Below, one piece after another: positions 7,907 through 17,605 of a stretch of DNA of 42,759 nucleotides (its first letter is position 1; each line of letters starts with the position of its first letter). The notes under the pieces are model-generated. The model did not search any database. It saw nothing but the letters and a program-made list of their open reading frames with translations, and had not been told where the DNA came from. This stretch comes from Companilactobacillus nantensis DSM 16982 (lineage in GTDB: Bacteria > Bacillota > Bacilli > Lactobacillales > Lactobacillaceae). The position numbers and the translations under genes are program-made. The stretch lies in NCBI RefSeq assembly GCF_001435815.1, contig NZ_AZFV01000025.1:1-42759 (forward strand), in the 5' to 3' direction.

Positions 7907-7993
7907 ATTGGGAACATCCTTTCATAATACTTAACTAAATTCAACTAATTAAATATATCATTTTTTCACATATTTTAAAAGGCTAAATTCAGA

Positions 7994-10102
7994 TTATTTC
8001 TGACCCGTCATCTTATAATAGTCTGTATAAATTTGATGTGCAAGTAAGTTTGGATAACTACCATTCTCACTTGAAAGGTTAGGAAAGACAATTGCCATCG
8101 CCACATTAGGATCTTCATAAGGTCCAAAACTTACCAAACTAGTTGTAATTGTTTCTGGAGGATCAGAAGATGGATTATCAGGATCGTAGTAGAATGATTG
8201 AGCAGTACCAGTCTTAGCAGCTACAGCTGGTGAAAGATCAGCCAGTTTTGTAGCAGTCGTCCAGTAACCACTACCATGAACAGCAGCGTACATACCTTTT
8301 CTAACCACGTTTAAATCATCCTGAGTAAATCCAACTTTATTCAAGACAGATGGCTTTGTAACAGATGTCAACGCACCCTTAGTTCCGTCATCTTTGGTCT
8401 TTTGAATTGATTGAACGATATAAGGTTTCAAACGATAACCACCATTAGCAATTGTGGAAATGTATTGAGCCATTTCAATCAAGGTATAGGCATCGTAGTT
8501 ACCATAAGCCAAATCCAGTGCAGAACCAGTCTTCAACTTACCTTCACTATTTGTCGTAGCACCTTCGATACCTGTTGTTTCACCAGAAATATCAATTCCG
8601 GTCTTAACTCCTAAACCAAATTGATTAAAGTAACCACGTAAGGTTGAGAAAATATCCGAATCCATGCTGATTGACTCGTTAGGAACATACTTAGCATGTC
8701 CTTCCTTCAAAGCCAAATTCATCATGTAAATATTAGATGAAAATTGTAGTGCTCGAACGGCATCCAAACTACCAAAAGTACCTGCTGGATAAACAGATTT
8801 CTTAACTGGAGTACCAGGTAAGTAAATCGGATCATCAGCTTGAGTATTGTTTTCAGGTGTAATAACACCATCCATCAAAGCACCCAAGACAGTGGCACCC
8901 TTAACAGCAGAACCCATAACGAATGTTCGGTTGATAACACCCAAAGCATCTTCAGATGTTTCACCCGTCTTAGGATCATTGTGAATCCCTGCCATGGCCA
9001 AAACAGCACCAGTCTTTGGATTCAAAACAACGGCATAAGCACCATCAGAATATTGTGTAATTCCGGCTGCTTTAGCTGCGCTGTATTGAGTATTTAAATC
9101 ATCTTGAACTTTCTTTTGGAACTTCGAATCAATCGTTAAGTTAAGGTTACCACCCTTTTGACCTTTGTAGAGTACCGTACTCTTCTTGATCTGGTTGTTA
9201 GAACCTATCTGAACTTGACGTTGACTCTTGGTACCAGAAAGAATTGATTCATAATTCTTTTCTAGATAACTCGTACCGACACGGTCATTACGTGAATAAC
9301 CAGAAGCTAGCATTGAGTTAATTTCATCATCCGGAATACCTTGTTGTTCTGTGGAAACACCACCGATGATACTGGCAATTGATTTACCTTGTGGGTAATC
9401 ACGTGTCCAGTTACTACCGATACTGATTCCTGGTAATTCAGTCAAATGTTCACTAACTTGAGCAATTTCTCTAGCTGATAAATTTTTATCTTTCAAGAAA
9501 ACTGTTGAAAGTGAATATGCGGCACTCATTTTCTTAAATAAAGAAGCTCGTTGGAGATCTTTATCATTCAAATGAATTCCTTGTTTTTGTACATATTTAA
9601 CTTCATTGGCATAAATTTTATTGGCCGATAAAGCATCACCATTAGCATCAACACGATATGATTTTGGCATTTGTTTAGCAACTTGTGCTGACTTATTAGG
9701 TGCAGCCAAGATGTAATCAGCTTTATCACGGTCAGTTAAATCATCCACATCAACCGTCATAAATTTTGTTAATCTAGTAGCGATTGTATAAATATCACTC
9801 GACTTAACACTCCCACTCTTTGTATAAGTGATTGCGTTGGCAGTTGAGTTACCAACCAAAAGTCTACCCTTAGAATCATAAATCATCCCACGTGGTACAC
9901 TGCCCGTCATTACTGTCTTATCTGTTCGATCAACCTCAGCTTCAAACTTACCACCATAAACAATCTGGAGATAAGCTAGCTGTGCGACTAACATTGCGAA
10001 TAGAACAAAGACAATAAAAAAAAGCAGGTTTAGACGAAATGGAATAGTAGACTTCGCTTGACTACCTGTTCTTTTCTTTATTATATCCAGTATTCTTCTC
10101 AT
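7994..10102 (-). CDS. Class B penicillin-binding protein (PBP2 type)
   Basis: A peptidoglycan transpeptidase of 702 residues. A short basic N terminus is followed by one membrane anchor (about residues 24-48), a PBP dimerisation domain with RGMIYDSKGR (71-80), and a transpeptidase domain. The latter carries all three catalytic motifs: SAVK at 398-401 (nucleophile Ser398), SSN at 455-457 and KTGTA at 630-634. No PASTA repeats are seen at the C terminus, so it resembles the PBP2b/PBP3 group of lactobacilli. It likely serves elongation or septal synthesis. It sits between a HesB-fold gene and rpmG. Confidence 0.94.
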   Translation of the reverse strand: MRRILDIIKKRTGSQAKSTIPFRLNLLFFIVFVLFAMLVAQLAYLQIVYGGKFEAEVDRTDKTVMTGSVPRGMIYDSKGRLLVGNSTANAITYTKSGSVKSSDIYTIATRLTKFMTVDVDDLTDRDKADYILAAPNKSAQVAKQMPKSYRVDANGDALSANKIYANEVKYVQKQGIHLNDKDLQRASLFKKMSAAYSLSTVFLKDKNLSAREIAQVSEHLTELPGISIGSNWTRDYPQGKSIASIIGGVSTEQQGIPDDEINSMLASGYSRNDRVGTSYLEKNYESILSGTKSQRQVQIGSNNQIKKSTVLYKGQKGGNLNLTIDSKFQKKVQDDLNTQYSAAKAAGITQYSDGAYAVVLNPKTGAVLAMAGIHNDPKTGETSEDALGVINRTFVMGSAVKGATVLGALMDGVITPENNTQADDPIYLPGTPVKKSVYPAGTFGSLDAVRALQFSSNIYMMNLALKEGHAKYVPNESISMDSDIFSTLRGYFNQFGLGVKTGIDISGETTGIEGATTNSEGKLKTGSALDLAYGNYDAYTLIEMAQYISTIANGGYRLKPYIVQSIQKTKDDGTKGALTSVTKPSVLNKVGFTQDDLNVVRKGMYAAVHGSGYWTTATKLADLSPAVAAKTGTAQSFYYDPDNPSSDPPETITTSLVSFGPYEDPNVAMAIVFPNLSSENGSYPNLLAHQIYTDYYKMTGQK

Positions 10103-10127
10103 ATTTATCCTTCAAAAAAACGAACAA

Positions 10128-10424
10128 TTACTCATTCGATTTAAAAATATACTTTGGTCCCTCAAGTTCTGGGTCATATTCAACTAGCAGATCATATCTG
10201 GCGAAAAACCAAGTATCACTGTCAGTTATATAATAACTCACACCATTGATAACAGTACTGGACACCGGATCAATTGGCTTTTCTTTACGCATTGCGATTG
10301 AAAAACCTTCATGAACCATTGTTTTTCCATAGACCTTACCATAAAAATGTACACCATCACCGGGTACTAAGTCCAACTCTTCTTCAAACCATTTCACTGC
10401 TTCATCAGTTAGTTCAATCTTCAT
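10128..10424 (-). CDS. HesB/IscA-fold family protein without cysteines
   Basis: A 98-residue protein matching the lactobacillar 'iron-sulfur cluster biosynthesis family' (HesB-like fold): MKIELTDEAVKWFEEEL at the start and SDTWFFARYDLLVEYDP towards the end. I see no cysteine at all, so it cannot hold an Fe-S cluster in the way A-type carriers do. The family name is structural only. The start is taken as ATG 10424; the in-frame GTG at 10433 is part of the GAGGTGG ribosome binding site. It lies between greA and the PBP gene. Confidence 0.8.
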   Translation of the reverse strand: MKIELTDEAVKWFEEELDLVPGDGVHFYGKVYGKTMVHEGFSIAMRKEKPIDPVSSTVINGVSYYITDSDTWFFARYDLLVEYDPELEGPKYIFKSNE

Positions 10425-10473
10425 GACGCCCACCTCAATCTTTTAATTAAGATAAACATAGCAGAAAACATAG

Positions 10474-10953
10474 CTATTCGGCAACTGCAACGGCTTTCAC
10501 AGTTACATCATAACTACCAACTGGTGTATCAATAGTAACTGTGTCACCAACATGTTTACCAATCAATGCCTTAGCAATTGGTGATTCGTTAGAAATCTTA
10601 CCAGCATCAGGATCTGATTCTGAAGCACCAACGATTGTATATTCGTCAGGTTCCTCACCATCTTCTTCAACAGTAACTTTCTTACCGATTGAAATTTCAT
10701 CATCAGCAACTTGATCAGCATCAATAACATTAGCGTATTGGATACGTTCTGTTACTTCAGAAATTTTTGATTCAATCACACTTTGTTCATCCTTAGCTGA
10801 TGTATATTCAGAGTTTTCTGAAAGATCACCAAATCCACGAGCAATTTTAATACGGTTAATAACTTCGGGACGTTTTACTTTTTTCAATTCTTCCAATTGA
10901 TCTTTTAAATCTTGTAAGCCAGCGGCTGTCATTGGATAACTTCTATCTGCCAT
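10474..10953 (-). CDS. greA: Transcription elongation factor GreA
   Basis: GreA rescues backtracked RNA polymerase by stimulating cleavage of the extruded RNA 3' end. The 159-residue protein has the N-terminal coiled coil (about 8-75) with GDLSENSEYTSAKDEQ, which holds the tip acidic residues that carry Mg2+ into the active site. The C-terminal FKBP-like domain (about 80-157) contains ISNESPIAKALIGKHVGDTV. The length is normal. It follows mltG, as in many Lactobacillales. Confidence 0.97.
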   Translation of the reverse strand: MADRSYPMTAAGLQDLKDQLEELKKVKRPEVINRIKIARGFGDLSENSEYTSAKDEQSVIESKISEVTERIQYANVIDADQVADDEISIGKKVTVEEDGEEPDEYTIVGASESDPDAGKISNESPIAKALIGKHVGDTVTIDTPVGSYDVTVKAVAVAE

Positions 10954-10999
10954 TTTATAAATACCTCTTTCAAAAATTCATATTTATTCTAATTTCAAA

Positions 11000-11036
11000 A
11001 TGTCATCTAATCAAGCACGATTAGATGACATTTATT
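11000..11036 (-). terminator. Terminator after mltG
   Basis: A 13-bp perfect stem, ATGTCATCTAATC / GATTAGATGACAT, with a six-base loop. It is placed between the mltG stop and the greA start. The T-tract on the minus strand is short (TTTTG), so some read-through into greA is likely. Confidence 0.65.
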
Positions 11037-11054
11037 TATATATACAATTATAGC

Positions 11055-12218
11055 CTATTGTCCAGTTTCTGCATATCTACTGTTGTGCTCTGCAAGAGTA
11101 TGTGAGTAGGTAATCTTACCAGTCTTCAAGTTAGCGAAGAAGTAGAGGTAATTTTGATCTCTATCAGCAGGATTCAAGGTTGCTTCAATTGATCCCAAAC
11201 TTGGCGTATTGAATGGTCCTGGTCCATAACCCGTATTCTTATACAAGTTATATGGCGATTTCACACTCGTATCCTTGTTTGTCAATTTCGTCTTATGTGT
11301 ATTCAAAGCATACATAACTGAAATATCAGATTGTAAAGGCATATTGATTGCTAGACGGTTATAGAAGACACCAGCAATCTTAGCACGGTTCTTAGCATCT
11401 AGACCTTCACGCTCAACTAGTGAGGCAAGTGTCAAGACTTGTTGAACTGTATAACCCTTTTCTTTGATAGTTGAGTAGTATGGTTGTAATTTTTCATCTT
11501 CATTTTCAACCATCTGTTCAACTAGTCCCTTCATCGTCATGCCTTTATAGACACTGTACGTTGCAGGGAACAAGTAACCTTCGAGGTGATAACGAACATT
11601 CTTTTTAGCCATGGTTGAATCAAGTAATTCTGGATATTTCTTTTGAAGTTGTTTCATGTATGATTCATCTTTCATCAACTTCAAGAAATCAGACTTTTTG
11701 AAATTCAAGCTACCCTTGGTCCCACTCTGAATGGCATCCCCAACTTGATCGATGGTAATACCTTCACGAACAAGAACACGGTCGCCAGAATTTGTTGCTG
11801 GTGGTTGGGCACTTCCACCCTTTTGCAATTGCTTAACAACATCACCAACGCTCCATGACTGTTTAAACTTATAGTATCCAGCCTGAAAATCGTTGTAATT
11901 TTGAGCTTTAATGTAGAAATTAAAGACTGTTGCACTCTTGATAACTTTATCTTTTTCAAGTGTTTTAGCAATCTCTTTACTAGAAGAACCTATTGGGATT
12001 TTAACAACAATATCTTCTTTACTATTTGCATTATATGGTTGCAATGAACTATTTACGTAATTGAAGCCAATAATAGCAACGACGACCGCCAAGACAGCAA
12101 TCACCCCGACAATCCAGTACGCAATATGGTTTGCGACTGTTCTTTCTTCGGCGCGAGTGCTCATCTTGTCATTCGACTCTTGCTTTAATGCTTCTTTTTT
12201 ATCATCCTTTTGGCTCAA
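11055..12218 (-). CDS. mltG: Endolytic murein transglycosylase MltG
   Basis: MltG cuts nascent peptidoglycan glycan strands near the membrane and sets their length. The 387-residue protein has a polar N-terminal stretch of about 28 residues, one membrane segment (about 29-53) and an extracytoplasmic LysM-like part. The YceG catalytic domain contains LASLVEREG, with the catalytic Glu. GVFYNRLAINMPLQSD, YNLYKNTGYGPGPF and LNPADRDQNYLYFF are family signatures. It forms a gene string with pheST upstream and greA downstream. Confidence 0.95.
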   Translation of the reverse strand: MSQKDDKKEALKQESNDKMSTRAEERTVANHIAYWIVGVIAVLAVVVAIIGFNYVNSSLQPYNANSKEDIVVKIPIGSSSKEIAKTLEKDKVIKSATVFNFYIKAQNYNDFQAGYYKFKQSWSVGDVVKQLQKGGSAQPPATNSGDRVLVREGITIDQVGDAIQSGTKGSLNFKKSDFLKLMKDESYMKQLQKKYPELLDSTMAKKNVRYHLEGYLFPATYSVYKGMTMKGLVEQMVENEDEKLQPYYSTIKEKGYTVQQVLTLASLVEREGLDAKNRAKIAGVFYNRLAINMPLQSDISVMYALNTHKTKLTNKDTSVKSPYNLYKNTGYGPGPFNTPSLGSIEATLNPADRDQNYLYFFANLKTGKITYSHTLAEHNSRYAETGQ

Positions 12219-12271
12219 GACACAGCCTCCCGAGTTAATTTATTAGAATTATACCATTAGTTCTGGAATAA

Positions 12272-14677
12272 TTATCTAATTTCCACATTAAATTTTTGTG
12301 CCAAGCTGTCTTTTACAAGTGAAAAGGCCTTTTCAACTTCATCATCTGTCAAAGTATCGTTAGGGTTTTGGAACTCTAAGTGATATCCGAGTGACTTGTG
12401 ATTAGGTTTAATATTCTTACCTTCGTAAACATCGAAGATATTAACGTCCTTCAAGTATTTACCACCGTTAGCAAAAATATCAGCAACGATTTGACCGTTT
12501 TCAATATTCTTAGCAACAAGGATAGCAAGATCACGACTGATTGATGGGTACTTAGGAGCAGTTTGTGCTTTAACACTCTTGGCATTCAAATCAAACAACA
12601 TATCGACATTCAATTCGAAGACAAAAGTATCTTTAACATTATGAGCAGTTTGGTAATTAGGGTGCAATTTACCAATCAAACCAATAACTTGACCATTTGC
12701 CAAAATTTTAGCTGTTTGACCTGGATGCATGTTTTCATATTCAGAAGTTGCCACAAAAGTAAACTCAGCATCAGCGTTAGTGAAAGCTAGTAATTCTTCA
12801 ACAATACCCTTGACGTAATAGAAATCGACAGGTTGAGCTGTTGTATTCCATGAATCAGTTACAACATTGCCACTAATAGCTCCTGATAGGTATGTAATTT
12901 CGCTAGGACGGTCTTGTCCAGTAACTCTTTGGAAAACACGTGCATGTTCAAAAATCTTCAAGTCATCGTTCTTACGAGCTTGATTGTAAGCTACATTTCT
13001 AACTAAACCAGGAATCAAACTGTTACGTAAGTATTCATGATCTTCTGTCATTGGGTGCAATAATTTTGTAAATTCACTGTTATCGATATTGAAATCTTCA
13101 ACTTCTTGTTTGCTCAAAAGTGAGAAGTTGATTACTTCGTCCATACCTTCACCAAGCAAGATATCACGTAATTTATTAGCTAATTCACGTTTAGGATCAT
13201 AGCCACCACGAGTTTCCATTCCGGCAGGTAAAGTATTTGGTAAGTTTTCATAACCATAAATTCGGTTAACTTCTTCAACTAAATCAGCTTCAATTTCCAT
13301 ATCCCAACGACGTGTAGGAATTGTCACAGTTAAAGCATCCCCATTAACATCAACGTTAAAACCAAGACGGTCAAGAATAGCAACAATTTCATCAGTTGCT
13401 AAATCTAAGCCCATCAAGCGGTTAATATGGCTAGCACTACCCTTGATAATTGTTGGTTCAGCTTTAGTAAAGTTACCAGTAATAACATTAGAAATTTCTT
13501 TAACAGTTGTTGTCTGATCGATCAATTGAGCTACACGAGTCAATGCTTCATCAACGATGCCATTGTCGACACCTTTTTCAAAACGGTTAGAAGCATCGCC
13601 ACGCAAATCATGTCTTTGAGCAGTCTTACGAACAGAGGCTCCATCGAAGACACCAGCTTCAACTAAAACATTCTTAGTATTTTCATCTACAGTAGCTTCG
13701 ATACTGTTTTGGACACCAGCTAAACCTAAAATTTGGTCGCCTGCAACAATAACTAAGTCATTGTGTGTTAAATCTTTTTCACCATCAGCCAACTTCAACT
13801 TGTCGCCATCATTAGCAAATTTAACAGTTAAGTTTTGTGCAGCTAATTTGTCCAAATCAAAAGTTTGGATAGGTTGACCGTATTCAATCATCACATAGTT
13901 AGCAGCATCGATAATGCTATTTACCGGACGAATATTTTGATTCCACAGACGTCTTTGCATCCAAAGTGGACTCTTGCCAACAGTTACATCTTTTAATTCA
14001 CGAAGTAAATAATCAGGTACAAGTTTCTTTTCAGCGACATCAACTGTCACATCACTCATATCCTTAACTTTATCAGCAGCAAGTTCTGGTTTAGTGAAAG
14101 TTGGTTTTTCGTTATATGTAGCACCAATTTCCCAAGCAGCACCGCGCATACCCAAGGTATCAGCACGGTTAGGTGTGATATCAATATCAATCATTTGATC
14201 TTTCAAGCCTAATAAATCGTAGACAGCGTCACCAGGCGTTTGAGGTTCATCGAAGACATAAATACCATTTTCAAATTCTTTTGGCATGTATTGTGTTGGT
14301 ACGCCGACTTCATCAAGTCCACAGATCATTCCGTTTGATTCTTGACCACGAAGTTTGCCACGCTTGATTTTTACGCCGCCAGGCAATTGTGCACCGTGCA
14401 AAGCAACGATGACATATTGACCAACAGCTACATTAGGAGCACCACAGACAATTTGAATATCTTCTGATTCACCAACATCAACTTGGCAAACTTTCAAATG
14501 ATCAGAGTCAGGATGTGGAACAACGCTAGTAATGTGACCGACAACTAGATTCGTTAACTCTTCACCTAATTTAACAGGACCAGATTCGATACCTGTTAGG
14601 GAAATCTTGTTAGCCATTTCTTCAACGGTGTGGTTGACCGGGATATATTCTTTTAACCAATTAACAGAAATCTTCAT
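12272..14677 (-). CDS. pheT: Phenylalanine-tRNA ligase beta subunit
   Basis: The beta chain of the (alpha-beta)2 enzyme that charges tRNA-Phe. At 801 residues it is full length. Domains are the tRNA-binding OB fold (about 40-150; VVPHPDSDHLKVCQVDVG), the B3/B4 editing domain, B5, the catalytic-like core, and the C-terminal anticodon-binding FDX-ACB domain starting at KYPSISRDLAILV. It begins 4 bases after pheS and is controlled with it by the T-box upstream of pheS. Confidence 0.98.
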   Translation of the reverse strand: MKISVNWLKEYIPVNHTVEEMANKISLTGIESGPVKLGEELTNLVVGHITSVVPHPDSDHLKVCQVDVGESEDIQIVCGAPNVAVGQYVIVALHGAQLPGGVKIKRGKLRGQESNGMICGLDEVGVPTQYMPKEFENGIYVFDEPQTPGDAVYDLLGLKDQMIDIDITPNRADTLGMRGAAWEIGATYNEKPTFTKPELAADKVKDMSDVTVDVAEKKLVPDYLLRELKDVTVGKSPLWMQRRLWNQNIRPVNSIIDAANYVMIEYGQPIQTFDLDKLAAQNLTVKFANDGDKLKLADGEKDLTHNDLVIVAGDQILGLAGVQNSIEATVDENTKNVLVEAGVFDGASVRKTAQRHDLRGDASNRFEKGVDNGIVDEALTRVAQLIDQTTTVKEISNVITGNFTKAEPTIIKGSASHINRLMGLDLATDEIVAILDRLGFNVDVNGDALTVTIPTRRWDMEIEADLVEEVNRIYGYENLPNTLPAGMETRGGYDPKRELANKLRDILLGEGMDEVINFSLLSKQEVEDFNIDNSEFTKLLHPMTEDHEYLRNSLIPGLVRNVAYNQARKNDDLKIFEHARVFQRVTGQDRPSEITYLSGAISGNVVTDSWNTTAQPVDFYYVKGIVEELLAFTNADAEFTFVATSEYENMHPGQTAKILANGQVIGLIGKLHPNYQTAHNVKDTFVFELNVDMLFDLNAKSVKAQTAPKYPSISRDLAILVAKNIENGQIVADIFANGGKYLKDVNIFDVYEGKNIKPNHKSLGYHLEFQNPNDTLTDDEVEKAFSLVKDSLAQKFNVEIR

Positions 14678-14681
14678 TATC

Positions 14682-15728
14682 TTAATTTACTCCTTTGAAT
14701 TGTTCTAGGAATCTAACATCATTTAAGTAGAAATCACGGATATCATTAATTCCATACTTGAGCATTGCAAAACGTTCTGGTCCAAGACCAAAGGCCATGG
14801 CACTGTATTCGTTAGGATCAATTCCTGACATTGTCAAAACGTTTGGATGAGTAAGTCCGGCACCTAATACTTCGATCCAGCCAGTGTACTTACAAATACG
14901 GCAACCTTCGCCACCACAGTTGAAACAAGAAACATCAACTTCAACAGATGGTTCGGTAAATGGGAAGTAACTTGGACGGAAACGAATTTCACGGTCAGCA
15001 CCGAAGACGTGACGACATAAAGCATCTAAAGTACCCTTCAAGTCAGCCATACTGATGTTTTTATCAACCACTAAACCTTCGATTTGGTGGAATTGGTGTG
15101 AGTGAGTGGCGTCATCATCATCACGACGATAAACGACACCTGGTGAGATCATCTTCAAAGGACCTTTTGAAAAGTCATGAGCTTCCATATCACGACCTTC
15201 TTGAGCAGAAGTTTGAGTTCTCATCAAGAGTTCATCTGACAAGTAGAAAGTATCTTGCATATCACGGGCTGGGTGATCCTTAGGGATATTTAATCTTTCA
15301 AAATTATAGTGGTCTTCTTCAACTTCATAACCACTGGCGACTTCGTAACCTAATCCGATAAAGAATTGTTCAATATCTTCAATTGTTTGGTTCAAGATAT
15401 GTTTCGTACCTTGAGTTTGTTTTGTAGCTGGCAAAGTAACATCAATTGTTTCTTCTTCCAACTTCTTAGCAACTAATTTTTGGTTTAATTCTGTCATTTT
15501 TTCTTCAATGGCAGCTTGAATATCATTTTTAACGTTGTTAGCTAAAGTACCAATTTCTGGACGCTCTTCGGCTGGAACATCTTTCATTCCACGTAAAGCC
15601 TTTGTAATTGGGCCTTTCTTACCTAAAAGATTAACTCTTAGGTCATTTAATTCTTGAAGTCTTTCAGCACGCTTGGCTTCGTCGATACCATTTGCTCGTA
15701 AGTTCTTTAATGTATCATTTAATGACAT
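14682..15728 (-). CDS. pheS: Phenylalanine-tRNA ligase alpha subunit
   Basis: The catalytic chain of Phe-tRNA synthetase, 348 residues. An N-terminal coiled coil (about 1-85) grips tRNA. The class II core includes [12 protein letters not shown], motif 2 with [15 protein letters not shown], and motif 3 [30 protein letters not shown] is a typical Cys-rich insert of Gram-positive PheS. The ATG is preceded by GAGGGA. The T-box leader lies directly upstream, so expression rises when uncharged tRNA-Phe builds up. Confidence 0.98.
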   Translation of the reverse strand: MSLNDTLKNLRANGIDEAKRAERLQELNDLRVNLLGKKGPITKALRGMKDVPAEERPEIGTLANNVKNDIQAAIEEKMTELNQKLVAKKLEEETIDVTLPATKQTQGTKHILNQTIEDIEQFFIGLGYEVASGYEVEEDHYNFERLNIPKDHPARDMQDTFYLSDELLMRTQTSAQEGRDMEAHDFSKGPLKMISPGVVYRRDDDDATHSHQFHQIEGLVVDKNISMADLKGTLDALCRHVFGADREIRFRPSYFPFTEPSVEVDVSCFNCGGEGCRICKYTGWIEVLGAGLTHPNVLTMSGIDPNEYSAMAFGLGPERFAMLKYGINDIRDFYLNDVRFLEQFKGVN

Positions 15729-15807
15729 TGTTGTTTCCCTCCGTCAAGAGTTGTTGTTGTGTAACTCTTTAATTTTTGAATTCTTTTGTAAAACAATTCT
15801 AATACGC

Positions 15808-16010
15808 AAAAAGTCCCCATCCCAAATAAGGGACGAGGACTCGCGGTACCACCCTAGTTCATGTTAAACATGCACTCAAGTAGTTATATAGTAACTAACT
15901 AAAAACTCAGAAAGTGAATTCACTGTTTCATTCATCAAGCCTATTTCAGTTAACGGCTCTTCCTGACATGAATTTGACAGTTACTATTTTTCGTCAAAGT
16001 TTAATATTAT
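15808..16010 (-). promoter_or_regulatory. T-box riboswitch, Phe-specific
   Basis: The leader of pheST. The 14-base T-box sequence AGGGTGGTACCGCG lies at 15842-15855 on the minus strand. It is followed by the terminator GTCCTCGTCCC/GGGATGGGGAC with a T-run (15808-15840). Upstream, AGTA-type loop sequence and the ACTGT/ACAGT stem place a GAATTC segment in the specifier loop; the codon TTC (15916-15918) fits Phe. Uncharged tRNA-Phe should stabilise the antiterminator and allow transcription of pheS and pheT. Confidence 0.93.
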
Positions 16011-16054
16011 TTGTATATCAATTATTATACAAAAACTGAAAACTTTCGCAAGTT

Positions 16055-16816
16055 TTAAAGTGTTTGTAAACCATACATCAAAACGCCTGCAGCAACGGCC
16101 ACATTAAGTGATTCAGCTTGTCCCAAAATTGGGATATAAATATTTTCATCAGTTTCATTGAGAACGTCTTGTGTAATACCATGAGCTTCATTACCCATGA
16201 TTAAAGCAAATTCATCAGTTTTATCTAATTCGGTATATGGCTTAGCCTGTTTGTTAACTTCTGAACCATAAATTTTTAGTTCTGACTTCTTAGCCAAACT
16301 GATAGCCTGGTTAATATCCATGCGGTAAATAGGAAGATGAAATTGACTACCCTGCATTGAGCGTTGAACCTTTGGTTGATAGAAATCGGCTGTATCTAAA
16401 CTAGTAATAACTCCATCGTAACCTGCAGCATCAGCAGTCCGAACGATTGTACCAACATTTCCTGGATCTTGAACGTCATCTAACATGACCCACTTTCCAG
16501 AAAATTCTTTGAAATCAGAAGCATCTTGGACTTTAATAACAGCAAAAATGCCTTGTGGTGTTTTTGTTTCTGACAATTCATTGGCAACGTCTTCGGAAAC
16601 TGTCACAGCAATGTCGTGATACTTCTTAACTAGACGGTCTTCAGAATATTTTTCAGTAACCAATAATTTTACAAAATCTTGGTCAAATTGATCAGCTTCA
16701 CGGACTAAGTGAAAGCCTTCAATCATGTAAGTTCCCGTCTTACGAATATTTTTTGTTGCTGACAATTTTTTTAATTGCTTGATCTCATCATTTTTCTTCG
16801 ACTCAATATATTTCAT
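16055..16816 (-). CDS. SpoU/TrmH family RNA 2'-O-methyltransferase (YsgA-like)
   Basis: A SAM-dependent methyltransferase of the SPOUT class acting on rRNA or tRNA ribose. An N-terminal substrate-binding domain (about 1-95) is followed by the trefoil-knot domain with the three TrmH motifs: DVQDPGNVGTIVRTADAAG, IMGNEAHGI and YIPILGQAESLNVAVAAGVLMY. The precise target nucleotide is unknown. The gene neighbours pheS and is equivalent to Bacillus ysgA, which also sits next to pheS. ATG 16816 is preferred over 16825 because AAGAGGG then has normal spacing. Confidence 0.92.
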   Translation of the reverse strand: MKYIESKKNDEIKQLKKLSATKNIRKTGTYMIEGFHLVREADQFDQDFVKLLVTEKYSEDRLVKKYHDIAVTVSEDVANELSETKTPQGIFAVIKVQDASDFKEFSGKWVMLDDVQDPGNVGTIVRTADAAGYDGVITSLDTADFYQPKVQRSMQGSQFHLPIYRMDINQAISLAKKSELKIYGSEVNKQAKPYTELDKTDEFALIMGNEAHGITQDVLNETDENIYIPILGQAESLNVAVAAGVLMYGLQTL

Positions 16817-17081
16817 ATCATCCATCCCTCTTGTTCTATAATATAGATATTAACACATGTGTCGTCTCCAGACACGCCCAGCGGCATGATATAAAGTTAA
16901 CGATACTTTCACTGCCTTTTAAGCTTTCTTCTTCCGGATAGTTTTTCTTTGGAACCGCACATAATTGATATAACGAAATCCTATGATAATATTTATTTAC
17001 CTTTCAATTAAGGTTAAAATTTAGTAGGATTTTTTTAATACATAATATAGTTAATACATTCAAAATTTGAGGTGATTAGTT

Positions 17082-17357
17082 GTGAAACATCTTTCCATTA
17101 ATGTTAATGGTTTGGTTCAAGGCGTTGGCTTTCGTTATTCGACATTCCAAGTAGCACAAGAACTAAGTGTTACTGGTACGGTACGTAACGAAATGGATGG
17201 TTCAGTCTCAATAGAAGCCGAGGCTGATGAAAAGATTCTTTATATTTTTTTAAATCGAATAAAATCTTCCCCATCTCCCTTTGGAAAAGTGAACAAAATG
17301 GACTATACTTTTTCTGACGACTTGCAACATTACACGAAATTTACCGTGATTGGTTGA
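17082..17357 (+). CDS. Acylphosphatase
   Basis: A 91-residue enzyme that hydrolyses acyl phosphates. The signature VQGVGFRYSTFQVA holds the phosphate-binding Arg (about residue 20), and GTVRNEMDGSVSIEAE holds the catalytic Asn (about 38). The start codon is GTG with GAGGTG seven bases upstream. It precedes yidC and is transcribed in the same direction, with a short structured element between them. It faces away from the methyltransferase gene, the same pairing seen in other Lactobacillales (ysgA, acylphosphatase, yidC). Confidence 0.95.
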   Translation: MKHLSINVNGLVQGVGFRYSTFQVAQELSVTGTVRNEMDGSVSIEAEADEKILYIFLNRIKSSPSPFGKVNKMDYTFSDDLQHYTKFTVIG

Positions 17358-17422
17358 AACGTCAAATGAGTTAACGTATATTACTTTGTATACTAAAGGT
17401 CGATTGTTTCATTGTTATTTTA

Positions 17423-17492
17423 ATGCCGCCTCCGGTTGTGAGAGAATTTTGTCTGCTGACAAAATCTCTCACAACCTCCGGCTAGTTTATTT
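17423..17492 (+). repeat. Short copy of the structured repeat (ends and stem only)
   Basis: The ends ATGCCGCCTCC and TCCGGCTAGTTTATT are the same as in the long copies. The whole interior is a single 19-bp hairpin (17434-17453 with 17458-17476, one bulged A, loop TGCT). The multi-arm core is missing. The stem sequence, beginning GGTTGTGAGAGA, is unlike the stems of the long copies. It lies between the acylphosphatase gene and yidC. The T-run after 17490 means it could act as a plus-strand terminator. Confidence 0.8.
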
Positions 17493-17605
17493 TTTTGTTC
17501 TAAATCTTTAATTTGATTTTTTAGAAATATAACTTAATAAACTTTAAGGTAATCAACAAACTTTCGCTTTATAGTCTGTATACAATCAAAAGGGTGGTTT
17601 ATTAA

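Noticed and set aside
16860-16950. Possible further repeat remnant upstream of acylphosphatase
   Set aside because: GCGGCATGAT and TTCCGGATAGTTTTT resemble the repeat ends, but no paired stem or core is present; too weak to list.
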